Shown here in pieces: positions 49,946-57,633 of a DNA stretch of 64,000 nt. How positions within the stretch are numbered: the stretch's first letter is position 1; every line of letters begins with the position of its first letter. Source of the DNA: Clostridia bacterium (lineage in GTDB: Bacteria > Bacillota > Clostridia > Christensenellales > Aristaeellaceae); the NCBI GenBank assembly GCA_017460395.1, contig JAFUBA010000163.1, forward strand, positions 1 through 64,000. Reading direction: 5' to 3'. Both the position numbers and the translations under genes were made by a program. Under the pieces are notes generated by a model, which was given only the letters and a program-made list of their open reading frames with translations, searched no databases and was not told the DNA's origin.

Positions 49946-49987
49946 GCAAACACGGCACGGTCGATGAACCGACTGTGCCGTGTTTGC
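49946..49987. terminator. Long hairpin between convergent operons
   Basis: GCAAACACGGCAC pairs with GTGCCGTGTTTGC, extended by GTC/GAC across one mismatch around the loop. It has no long T-run on either side but lies exactly between convergent genes. Confidence 0.7.
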
Positions 49988-50015
49988 ATATGGATTTTGT
50001 CAGCATCCTGTATCC

Positions 50016-50795
50016 TCAGGTTTCTCTTTTCTTCCCGTCCACTTCCCCCAGAATTCTGAGAAAGAGCCGGTTCACCGTGTCCCAGTCGTTCTCTCTGTCC
50101 TCCGGGAAGCTCGCAAGGATCGACTTCTGGCGCGTGAGCTCTGATTGGAGAAACGCCTGGAGCTCCGGAATCTGCGGGAGCTTCTCCCCCTCCGTGGTCA
50201 CCCTTTTGATCTCCAGGAGGTGGCGGATCGCGCTCATCAGGTCCTCCGGCAGCTCCATCCTGAGAAGATCCTCAAACGGGACGGGCGGGCAGGCATGGAA
50301 GGAGAGAATATAGCAGTTTGCCAGGAGCGGCCGCAGGGCATAGAGGCACTTCTTGTAGCTGACCGTCTCCCCCCTCAGGTGCTCCTCGAAGGTGCGCCTG
50401 GCAAGACCGTAGTAGTGGTACATGGCCGCCTTCTCCCGGAAAAAGGACGATGCGGAAGACGCGATCTCACGCCATTCTTCCGATGTTCTGTACACGATGG
50501 GCGATCCGATCCACTCAAAGACGTTTGCATTGCTCCTGTGAAGGTGCTGGAGCACCTTGCTCACATCCCAGCCGTTGATATCCAGGACACCGTCGTTCAC
50601 CCACTCGATCACGTCCGGTCGCCTGTCCAGACGCAGGTAATCCCGCGGCTTTTTCACATACACGAACCGTACATCGAAGTCGCTGTCCGGCGAGGCAAAG
50701 CCCCAGGCCCGGCTGCCGGACTCCAGGGCATAGAGGATCCGGACACCGTGGTGCTCCTCGATCTTCGAGAGCTCCTTCAGGATCTTCTCTGTCAT
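50016..50795 (-). CDS. RlaP-type nucleotidyltransferase (paralogue 1)
   Basis: 259 residues. LYALESGSRAWGFASPDSDF (residues about 21-40) with following D41 is the nucleotidyltransferase GS...DxD active site; VRFVYVKKPRDYL follows. The overall pattern (DVSKVLQHLHRSNANVFEWI, RGETVSYKKCLYALRPLL) fits the RlaP/YcgL predicted nucleotidyltransferases (PF10127), a family named for association with RNA ligases in RNA-repair neighbourhoods. It probably adds a nucleotide or nucleotidyl group to an RNA or small-molecule target. It lies 32 bp after the second paralogue and ends near the convergent hairpin. Confidence 0.85.
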   Translation of the reverse strand: MTEKILKELSKIEEHHGVRILYALESGSRAWGFASPDSDFDVRFVYVKKPRDYLRLDRRPDVIEWVNDGVLDINGWDVSKVLQHLHRSNANVFEWIGSPIVYRTSEEWREIASSASSFFREKAAMYHYYGLARRTFEEHLRGETVSYKKCLYALRPLLANCYILSFHACPPVPFEDLLRMELPEDLMSAIRHLLEIKRVTTEGEKLPQIPELQAFLQSELTRQKSILASFPEDRENDWDTVNRLFLRILGEVDGKKRET

Positions 50796-50827
50796 GTGTC
50801 TCCCCCTCGGCTTATGAAAGGCTCAGC

Positions 50828-51850
50828 TTAAAAAATCTCAATGGATGCACGGTTCACGCGCTCCACAAACCGCCCGACCGCATCCATGTCCGGGGCATCC
50901 GGCAGTGTGGTGTGATCTGCCGCCTCATGGAAGCGCCGCTGCACCATCTCCAGGACCTCGTAGAATTCCCGGTTCATGGTCCCGTCAGATTCCAGAAAGC
51001 CGCCGTTTCGGATGCGCATCAGCAGCGGCAGATCCTCCTGCCTGCAGGTGATGATCTCGTGCTTTTCCAGGATGTCGGTGGCGGTCATCAGGAGACGGAC
51101 CAGGTGCATGGCGTGCTTGCACAGGTGGTTCGCGTCCTTCTTGTGATTCCTGTGTCCGACCTTGTCATAGTCGCGCAGCACGTTGTGCAGCGTCTCGAGA
51201 AGCCCGCCTGCGTCCCGAAGCCCCATGTGCGAGGCATGGATATCCAGGAAGATCTCCTTCTCGAGTTCTTCCCTCCGTCCCTCATCCAGGTAGAGCCGGA
51301 TCTCGGCCTCCGCGGCATCCCGGTTCTTCCTCCGGTAGTCCTCAAGGGCCCTGGTCGCAGATGCAAGGATGTGTCCCTCGCGCTGTGCCTGCGGGAGTGC
51401 ATCCCGCGCGATGGCGTTCTGAAGCCGCCGAAGCTGCGCCTCCGCATAGCCCCCGAAGGAGTGGATCACGCGCTTTGAAAGGAAGATGGTCTGATTTCTC
51501 AAAAGCTCCTCCCCGAGCGGGGAGAGCATCAGGTACTTGTCCCGGGGAAGCCCGATGACCTCCATGCTGTTGGGGTTCGCATCCAGGAGAAGGCGCACAA
51601 ACTTGTTGAACCCGTAGACCACGGTGTCCGTGGACTCATCCGCATACTGCTCAAACGCCGTGAGTCCCAGGATGTCCGAGGGCCGCTGCAGGGCAACACC
51701 CCGAAAGTCCACATCGCTGCCTTCCCGGTTCGTGCCGTATCCGTAGCTGCCGGATAGCCCCAGCAGCATAACGCGGTCCCCCAGGTGATGGTTCTCCCTC
51801 AGGAAGTCGTAGGCCGGCGATGCAAGGAGCCTCATAAAGTCCGGTATCAT
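50828..51850 (-). CDS. RlaP-type nucleotidyltransferase (paralogue 2)
   Basis: 340 residues. LLGLSGSYGYGTNREGSDVD holds the GS (residues 34-35) and the D46-x-D48 metal site. VVYGFNKFVRLLLDANPNSM and GLRDAGGLLETLHNVLRDYD follow the RlaP family. It is longer than the neighbouring paralogue (about 80 extra residues) and clearly diverged, so the two may recognise different acceptors. AAGGTGATGGC precedes the ATG. The start is four bases after the stop of the ADP-ribosylglycohydrolase gene, so it should be cotranscribed. Confidence 0.85.
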   Translation of the reverse strand: MIPDFMRLLASPAYDFLRENHHLGDRVMLLGLSGSYGYGTNREGSDVDFRGVALQRPSDILGLTAFEQYADESTDTVVYGFNKFVRLLLDANPNSMEVIGLPRDKYLMLSPLGEELLRNQTIFLSKRVIHSFGGYAEAQLRRLQNAIARDALPQAQREGHILASATRALEDYRRKNRDAAEAEIRLYLDEGRREELEKEIFLDIHASHMGLRDAGGLLETLHNVLRDYDKVGHRNHKKDANHLCKHAMHLVRLLMTATDILEKHEIITCRQEDLPLLMRIRNGGFLESDGTMNREFYEVLEMVQRRFHEAADHTTLPDAPDMDAVGRFVERVNRASIEIF

Positions 51851-51854
51851 GCCA

Positions 51855-52946
51855 TCACCTTCCGAAACGCAGACTGACGTACTTTTCCTCAAACGCATCG
51901 GCATGCGATGCATCCGGGCCGTCCCGCCACAGGTCGTCCGCGACGTCCTCGATGAGCGGAAGAAGCTCCAGCTGTGTCATGTACTTTGTCGGGATCCCGC
52001 TTTTGCCGATCTGTGCGCCCACCAGGTTGCCCGCAATTGCGCCCGTGGAATCGCTGTCCCCCTTGTGGTTGACGGCTGCGATAAGGGCCCTCTCCATGTC
52101 CCCTTCGTACTTCATGGCACAGTACACCGCGATGGCCAGCGCCTCGTCCCCGACCCAGCCCTCGCCGAGTGCGTGGATTGCGGAGAGGGTATCCGTGTCC
52201 TTTCCCGCAAGGTCTGTGGCCTTCTCCATGAGGCTGAGGAAGGCGTCACGGTCCGTGCTCTCGGGGAAGACGCGGCGGATGCTTCCGAGAGAAGCTTCCA
52301 CGGCGGTGCGCATGTCTGCCCCGTCCTGGGCAAGCAGGAAGATGAGCTGTGCGAGGGAGAAGCCCGGCAGCCAGCCCAGCATGTGCCCATGCGTCAGTGC
52401 TGCCGCTCCTGCGCCGAGCAGGCCAACCTCGTCCAGGCTCGTGCCCCTGTCACAGAAAAACAGCCCGATCGGGGCCACACGCATGACACCGCCGCAGCCC
52501 TTGCTGTTGTTGATGGGCCTGTTGATCCGTCCCCCGCCGCCCTGAGAGAGCGCATTCAGACAGGTGTTGCCCGGTGCACGCAGGCTGTAGAGCCCCGGGC
52601 AGTTGCCGAGCCAGGCAACGTGCGGAGTCTTCGACGGATCGTACCGTTGTTTCTGTGTCGTCAGCCAGTCGAGGTATGCCCCGTTGATGGGCTCCGCCAG
52701 CTCCTGGATGTTGTCCAGCCCCACGCCGTGCGCATGCCCGTACACGAGGCCCACGGCCGTGAAGAGCGTCATCTGTGTGTCATCCGACATCATCGCTTCA
52801 CCGTTTCTCAGTTCAAACTGTGTGATGCCGTCCTGTCCATAGCGCCGAAAGATGGCTTTCTCGTCCATAAATTCTACGGGGTAGCCGAGCGCATCCCCTG
52901 CGGCGCCGCCGATGAGGCACCCGCGAAACTTATCCAGATCACGCAT
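51855..52946 (-). CDS. ADP-ribosylglycohydrolase family protein (ARH/DraG-like)
   Basis: 363 residues of the all-helical ARH fold. Metal and catalytic motifs are GGAAGDALGYPVEFM, MSDDTQMTLF (residues about 53-62; two Mg2+ ligands) and NHKGDSDSTGAIAGNLVGA with the second aspartate pair. The family removes ADP-ribose from arginine, serine or DNA/RNA, or cleaves ADP-ribose esters, depending on the branch. The second ATG (52946) is chosen, eight bases from GGAGG. It is the first gene of a three-gene minus-strand operon with two RlaP-type nucleotidyltransferases. Confidence 0.92.
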   Translation of the reverse strand: MRDLDKFRGCLIGGAAGDALGYPVEFMDEKAIFRRYGQDGITQFELRNGEAMMSDDTQMTLFTAVGLVYGHAHGVGLDNIQELAEPINGAYLDWLTTQKQRYDPSKTPHVAWLGNCPGLYSLRAPGNTCLNALSQGGGGRINRPINNSKGCGGVMRVAPIGLFFCDRGTSLDEVGLLGAGAAALTHGHMLGWLPGFSLAQLIFLLAQDGADMRTAVEASLGSIRRVFPESTDRDAFLSLMEKATDLAGKDTDTLSAIHALGEGWVGDEALAIAVYCAMKYEGDMERALIAAVNHKGDSDSTGAIAGNLVGAQIGKSGIPTKYMTQLELLPLIEDVADDLWRDGPDASHADAFEEKYVSLRFGR

Positions 52947-52987
52947 GTACATGCCCTCCCGATCCTCTTTGGAGTTTGATTAGCACC

Positions 52988-53015
52988 ATTTTACACGGAG
53001 GAGGCCTTCTTTCAA
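52988..53015 (-). promoter_or_regulatory. Promoter of the ARH-RlaP operon
   Basis: On the minus strand TTGAAA (53010-53015), a 16-bp spacer and TAAAAT (52988-52993), 41 bp before the ATG at 52946. Confidence 0.65.
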
Positions 53016-53077
53016 TGGAGAAAGCAGCCCCGTTTTCAACTTGTAGGCTAATTTGGGGCCATTGGGGCACTTTTCCC

Positions 53078-53106
53078 TTTCCATCCGGCCGGGCGGCGGC
53101 TATACT
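53078..53106 (+). promoter_or_regulatory. Promoter of the phosphoesterase-PARG operon
   Basis: TTTCCA (53078-53083), a 17-bp spacer and TATACT (53101-53106), 95 bp before the ATG at 53202. With the opposite promoter it forms a divergent control region for the cluster. Confidence 0.55.
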
Positions 53107-53201
53107 GGTTTTCACAAAGATCCGGAACAGATTCCTGTGAAAGGCGCATGGATCCATCCGGATCTTTCCGGGACCGGAATGACAGACGGAGGAAGCCACA
53201 C

Positions 53202-53897
53202 ATGATCTATATCACCGGCGACACACATGGGGAGTTTGGCCGCGTGGAGTACCTCTGTAACACCACGAAGACCTCCAAGGATGACATCCTCATCATCCTC
53301 GGGGATGCCGGTATCAACTTCTATGGAAACTGGCGGGACGAGCTGAAAAAAGAGAAGCTCCAGTCCCTTCCCCTCACGGTCTTTTCCATCCACGGGAACC
53401 ACGAAAACCGGCCGGATAATATCCCCTCCTACCATCTCTCGACCTGGCACGGCGGCATGGTCTGGCGCGAGGAGAAGTACCCGGACATCCTCTTTGCCCG
53501 GGACGGAGAAGTGTATGACATGGACGGTCTTCGGACCATCGCCATCGGCGGGGCCTACAGCGTGGACAAGGTCATCCGCCTCTTGCGCGGCTACCCCTGG
53601 TGGCCGGATGAGCAGCCCTCGGAGGCGGTCAGAAGGCGTGTGGAGGAGAAGCTGGATCAGATGAGGTGGGAGGTGGACGTGGTGCTCTCCCACACCGTGC
53701 CCCTGAAATACGAGCCCGTGGAGGTCTTTCTGCCCGGCATCGACCAGCGGACCATCGATAAATCCACGGAGACATGGCTTGGCACCATCGAGGACCGGCT
53801 CTCCTATCGCCGCTGGTATTGCGGACACTACCACACGGAGAAGGAGATGAACCGCATCACCATGCTCTTTGAATCCGTCCGGCCATTCCGGGCATGA
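53202..53897 (+). CDS. Calcineurin-like metallophosphoesterase
   Basis: 231 residues. The five metal blocks are visible: D7-x-H9 in ITGDTHGEFG, GD in IILGDAG, GNHE in IHGNHENRP, H in VVLSHTVP and GHYH in WYCGHYHTEK. The fold hydrolyses phosphomonoesters or cyclic/phosphodiester bonds in nucleotides, RNA or proteins. GGAGGAAGCCACAC precedes the ATG. It starts a plus-strand operon with the PARG gene, divergent from the ARH-RlaP operon. A 2',3'-phosphate or ADP-ribose-1''-phosphate activity would fit the neighbours, but is not shown. Confidence 0.92.
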   Translation: MIYITGDTHGEFGRVEYLCNTTKTSKDDILIILGDAGINFYGNWRDELKKEKLQSLPLTVFSIHGNHENRPDNIPSYHLSTWHGGMVWREEKYPDILFARDGEVYDMDGLRTIAIGGAYSVDKVIRLLRGYPWWPDEQPSEAVRRRVEEKLDQMRWEVDVVLSHTVPLKYEPVEVFLPGIDQRTIDKSTETWLGTIEDRLSYRRWYCGHYHTEKEMNRITMLFESVRPFRA

Positions 53898-53926
53898 AAG
53901 CAAAAAGATCACAGGAGGTAAGTCAG

Positions 53927-54775
53927 ATGACAGACAAAAAAGAGCGCCTCAGGGAAATCTTTGAGGACACCCAGGCGTTTTATGAGACAGACCCGTTTCT
54001 TGAATATCGCGTGGGTGTGAGCCGAAAGAGCACTCGGCTCTTTGGTCCCGGCCTGGTGCCGCAGCTCCCGGAGCCGCATGATCGCCCGGCATACGTCTGT
54101 GTCACCCGGCGCAAGTCCTTTGAGGCGGCGATGCGCCAGCATGCCGTTCACCCGCGCTGGCGCATCACCGTGCTGAACTTTGCATCCGCGACCCGGCCCG
54201 GCGGCGGGGTCAAAAACGGAAGCAGTGCTCAGGAGGAGAGCCTGTGCCGCTGCTCCACACTCTATCCCACCCTCGACCAAAGGTGGCTGTGGCAGCAGTT
54301 CTACGATGTGAACCGTGCGCTCCATGACAACCGGCACACGGACGCCTGCATCTACTCACCGGGCGTGGTCATCTGCAAGACGGATGAAGCCTTCCCGCAG
54401 CGCCTGGATCAGGAGGACTGGGTAACGGTGGACATCATCTCATGTGCCGCGCCGAATCTCCGGGAAATTCCCGGCAACATGTACAATGTGGACAGAGGGC
54501 CGTCCATCCGGCTCTCCTACGGGGAGCAGGTGGATCTCCACGTCCAGCGGGCACGGCACATCCTGCAGGTTGCAGCTGCCTGCCGCACCGATTTCCTGAT
54601 TCTCGGCGCCTTTGGATGCGGTGCCTTCCAGAATGATCCAGGGGCCGTGGCGGAGGCATACCGAAAGGCGCTTCCCGACTTCCTTCCCTACTTTGAGGAG
54701 GTGGAGTTTGCCGTCTACTGCCGTGGCAGCGAAACCGAGAACTACGAGGCCTTCCGGCGGGCATTCAATGCCTGA
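53927..54775 (+). CDS. Bacterial-type PARG (TIGR02452), ADP-ribose glycohydrolase
   Basis: 282 residues. The catalytic signature GGG-x7-QEE is present (G92-G94, Q102-E104, in PGGGVKNGSSAQEESLCR), the mark of poly(ADP-ribose) glycohydrolases built on a macrodomain. LILGAFGCGAFQNDP completes the ADP-ribose site. Known members of this microbial family cleave the ribose-ribose bond of poly(ADP-ribose) or remove ADP-ribose from targets. The ATG at 53927 has ACAGGAGGT upstream. It lies 29 bp after the phosphoesterase gene in the same operon. Confidence 0.92.
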   Translation: MTDKKERLREIFEDTQAFYETDPFLEYRVGVSRKSTRLFGPGLVPQLPEPHDRPAYVCVTRRKSFEAAMRQHAVHPRWRITVLNFASATRPGGGVKNGSSAQEESLCRCSTLYPTLDQRWLWQQFYDVNRALHDNRHTDACIYSPGVVICKTDEAFPQRLDQEDWVTVDIISCAAPNLREIPGNMYNVDRGPSIRLSYGEQVDLHVQRARHILQVAAACRTDFLILGAFGCGAFQNDPGAVAEAYRKALPDFLPYFEEVEFAVYCRGSETENYEAFRRAFNA

Positions 54776-54935
54776 GGGCGATCCCGGCGCAGACCAGGCA
54801 CATATCGGTCGGGCGTCTGCGGGATGCCACTGAACGCTTGCGAGCTGGCAGGCCATCATGACCGGACCGCCAGCATGAATCCGAATGCAGCCAGCACGTG
54901 ATACGCTCCTATATTATTCCGTCCAGGTAGATTCG

Positions 54936-54967
54936 GCCTCTCCTGTCATGCACGGGAGAGGCTTTTT
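54936..54967 (+). terminator. Intrinsic terminator after the PARG gene
   Basis: GCCTCTCC, loop TGTCATGCACG, GGAGAGGC, then TTTTT; 160 bp after the stop. Confidence 0.8.
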
Positions 54968-55120
54968 CAGACCTTTCTGTGGCAGTCACGCCAGTCATTC
55001 CGGATGGATCATCTGGATTCCCTCACGGCACAGGCATGATGAGGGCACGAACTTCAGGGGGCCCTGTCACGGTTTTCCAGGGGGCTATAGCCGCGGAACG
55101 GGAACCATTGTACAGCTGAT

Positions 55121-55148
55121 TTGCTTTTTCATCCTATGCTGGTATACT
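55121..55148 (+). promoter_or_regulatory. Promoter of the radical SAM-Nudix gene
   Basis: TTGCTT (55121-55126), 16-bp spacer, TATACT (55143-55148), 57 bp before the ATG. Confidence 0.55.
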
Positions 55149-55205
55149 CCAGGAGCAATTGTCCGGACATATTCGGTGGCATCTGAGCAGAAAGGATGAA
55201 AGCAC

Positions 55206-57014
55206 ATGGAATGCAGAGAAATCTTTGACCGCGGTCTCAAGTTTCACCACTACTGTAACACCGCCTATCCCCTGCGCCCCAATTCCCTCGCAAAGTACGA
55301 GGTACACGGCGCCGAGGCCGTCTCAGACCTCATCCGGGAAAACATCTCGCAGCAGAAGGAGCTGTGCCTGTATGTTCATGTGCCCTTCTGCCAGGCCAGG
55401 TGCAGGTTCTGCGAGTACGTGGTCCTGGACGGTCCCGAGGAAGGCGATCAGGAGCGGTATGTTGATCATCTCCTCATGGAGATCGAGATGTACCGAGGCA
55501 TCATCGGTGACAAGCCCATCGTGGGATATGACCTTGGCGGCGGCACGCCTTCCTACCTGAGCACGGATCAGCTGAAGAGGATCACGGATGCCATCGACCG
55601 GTTCCAGCTGCAGGACGGTATCTACAAGAGCGTCGAGACCACGCCCGTCATCGCGGCGAAGGATCCGGACAAGATCCGGGCCATCCGGGAGATGGGCTAC
55701 AACCGGATCTCCATGGGCTTTCAGACCGTGTCCGAAAAGCTGCTCCAGTCCCTCGGGCGTGAGGGCTCCCGCTCCATCTATGAGCAGGCCGTAGATAACG
55801 TGCGCAAGGCGGGCTTCGACCGGCTGAACATCGACCTCATGTACGGCTTCCTGAACCAGTCCGACGAGGACTTTGCCAACACGATCCGCTACACGATTGC
55901 CCTGGGACCGGAGTTCATCACCCTCTACCGAAACCGCTACAAGGGCACGAAGCTGGAGGCAGAATCCCAGGGTGTCACCCTCTACAAGGTGAACCGCCAG
56001 TACGATATCGCCTACAGGCTCCTCAGGGAGGCCGGATACATCGCCAACAACGGGAAGAACACCTTCAGCCGTCTTGAGGGAGACATGGGCACCTCCTCCT
56101 ACCTGACAAAGCGGGTCATTGACGCCACCTCCTATGTGGGCTTCGGTCTCGGCGCACAGTCCTTCGTGGGCAACTACCTCGCCTACAACCTCGGCTGTGC
56201 AGACCATAAGCTGCAGAAGTACTTTGCGGCCCTTGAAAAGGGCGAGTTCCCCATCAATGACATTGCCGACATGCCCCTCGAGGAGGTCCGCGCCAAGGCG
56301 ATCTCCGTCATGTTCTACTTCGGCTTCATCTCGATGAAGGCCTACAGGGCAAGATTCGGAGAAGACTTCCGGGACGTGTACAGAGCTCAGATCGACTACC
56401 TTCAGAAAAACAGCCTCATGGAGTTTGTGGACGAGGACACCTTCATGCTGACCGACTACGGCGCGGCACACCTCTACGGCATCATCCCCCTGTTCTACTC
56501 AGATCGGAGCATTGATGAGATGTTCCAGATGTCCGACCGCTGGCTCAACGACAAGAAAGGCGAAGAAATCTACCTGGAAAAGTATGACCGCAAGCAGTTC
56601 GATGCCCCATCCGTGGCCGTCGACCTGATCGTCCTCAGTCAGGACAGTTCAAAGATTCTGCTGATCACCCGTGCAGAGCATCCCTTCGTCAACCATCTGG
56701 CACTGCCTGGCGGCTTCTACCGGCCCGGCGACGAATCCCTGGAGGCCGCCGCTTCACGTGAGCTCCTGGAGGAGACCTCCGTGCCGCTTCAGATTACAGA
56801 AAAGGACCTTGTGAAGGTCACGTCCAATAAGAACCGGGATCCCAGAGGCTGGGTCATCAGCGTGGCATACAGGGTCTTCGTGGACGAACACGCGGTCAGG
56901 CCCATCGCCAACAGCGATGCCATCCGCGCCTCCTGGTACGAACTGAAAGATCTGAAAAAGGACGATCTTGCCTTCGATCACTACGACATCATCCGATACG
57001 GCATGTCCAGGTGA
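55206..57014 (+). CDS. Fusion of a HemN/HemW-type radical SAM enzyme and a Nudix domain
   Basis: 602 residues. The first about 460 residues are a coproporphyrinogen-oxidase-like radical SAM protein: VHVPFCQARCRFC with C62-x3-C66-x2-C69, DLGGGTPSYL, YNRISMGFQT and DRLNIDLMYGF. The last about 125 residues are a Nudix domain of the ADP-ribose-pyrophosphatase/NrtR-like kind: APSVAVDLIVL, LLITRAEHPFVNHLALPGGF and a nearly complete Nudix box (DESLEAAASRELLEETSV, final glycine replaced by serine). HemW-like enzymes use SAM radicals, and the Nudix domain would cleave or sense a nucleotide. The substrate is unknown; the ADP-ribose cluster next door makes ADP-ribose or a dinucleotide attractive. Confidence 0.88.
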   Translation: MECREIFDRGLKFHHYCNTAYPLRPNSLAKYEVHGAEAVSDLIRENISQQKELCLYVHVPFCQARCRFCEYVVLDGPEEGDQERYVDHLLMEIEMYRGIIGDKPIVGYDLGGGTPSYLSTDQLKRITDAIDRFQLQDGIYKSVETTPVIAAKDPDKIRAIREMGYNRISMGFQTVSEKLLQSLGREGSRSIYEQAVDNVRKAGFDRLNIDLMYGFLNQSDEDFANTIRYTIALGPEFITLYRNRYKGTKLEAESQGVTLYKVNRQYDIAYRLLREAGYIANNGKNTFSRLEGDMGTSSYLTKRVIDATSYVGFGLGAQSFVGNYLAYNLGCADHKLQKYFAALEKGEFPINDIADMPLEEVRAKAISVMFYFGFISMKAYRARFGEDFRDVYRAQIDYLQKNSLMEFVDEDTFMLTDYGAAHLYGIIPLFYSDRSIDEMFQMSDRWLNDKKGEEIYLEKYDRKQFDAPSVAVDLIVLSQDSSKILLITRAEHPFVNHLALPGGFYRPGDESLEAAASRELLEETSVPLQITEKDLVKVTSNKNRDPRGWVISVAYRVFVDEHAVRPIANSDAIRASWYELKDLKKDDLAFDHYDIIRYGMSR

Positions 57015-57030
57015 TGTGCCGCACAATCAG

Positions 57031-57068
57031 CAGACGTTCGGGCTGAACCCGTACGTCTGCGTTTTTTC
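57031..57068 (+). terminator. Intrinsic terminator
   Basis: GCAGACG pairs with CGTCTGC, with an inner CGGG/CCCG stem, followed by GTTTTTT; 17 bp after the radical SAM-Nudix stop. Confidence 0.85.
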
Positions 57069-57090
57069 TTTCAAAAATATCCCGGTCCCT

Positions 57091-57118
57091 GTAAGATTCC
57101 GTTCAGACGTGCGTCAAA
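57091..57118 (+). promoter_or_regulatory. Candidate ECF sigma self-promoter
   Basis: TGTAAG (57091-57096), 16-bp spacer and CGTCAA (57113-57118) resemble the TGAAAC/CGTC-type promoters read by ECF sigma factors such as SigV, 24 bp before the sigma gene. Autoregulation is inferred from the pattern. Confidence 0.45.
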
Positions 57119-57141
57119 TAAGGGAAAGGAGGGGCACAGAA

Positions 57142-57633
57142 ATGCGTACTGGGGACTTTGATGACATCTACCGGACCTACTTTGATCCGGTCTACCGGTA
57201 TGTGCTCTCCCTTTCCGGAGATCCGCATGTCGCGGAGGAGATCACCCAGGAAACCTTCTTCAAGGCGCTGCGTTCGCTCGATCAGTTTCGGGGAGAGAGC
57301 AGCATCAAGAGCTGGCTGTGCACCATCGCGAGGAACCAGCTCTATACTGAGGGAAGGAAAAAGAAAGGGCAGCCGCTGGATGGCGCACTTGAGCTTCCGG
57401 ACACATCCCCGGGGCCGGAGGAATCGATCCTGCGCCAGGATGAGAGCATGCACATCCACCATCTGCTGCATCGCCTGGATGAGCCGTACCGGGAGGTCTT
57501 TACACTCAGGACGCTCGGCCAGCTCAGCTTCCGCGACATCGGAGAAATCTTTGACAGAACAGAGAACTGGGCCTGCGTGGTGTACCACCGCGCCCGTGCA
57601 AGGCTCAAAAAGGAAATGGAGGAATCAAGATGA
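57142..57633 (+). CDS. ECF-type RNA polymerase sigma factor
   Basis: 163 residues. Region 2 is seen in DDIYRTYFDPVYRYVLSLSG and ITQETFFKALRSLDQF, and region 4 in LDEPYREVFTLRTLGQLSFR and DIGEIFDRTENWACVVYHRA, the helix-turn-helix for the -35 box. There is no region 1 or 3, as in group 4 sigma factors. AAAGGAGGGG precedes the ATG at 57142. The next gene, overlapping by ATGA, encodes its probable membrane anti-sigma factor. The signal is likely to come from the cell envelope. Confidence 0.93.
   Translation: MRTGDFDDIYRTYFDPVYRYVLSLSGDPHVAEEITQETFFKALRSLDQFRGESSIKSWLCTIARNQLYTEGRKKKGQPLDGALELPDTSPGPEESILRQDESMHIHHLLHRLDEPYREVFTLRTLGQLSFRDIGEIFDRTENWACVVYHRARARLKKEMEESR

Larger units (their letters stand above)
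54776..55205. other. Intergenic stretch with a terminator and a promoter
   Basis: About 430 bases without a gene. It contains the terminator at 54936-54967 and, near the right end, TTGCTT (55121-55126), a 16-bp spacer and TATACT (55143-55148), a promoter for the radical SAM-Nudix gene. Nothing else was recognised. Confidence 0.55.
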
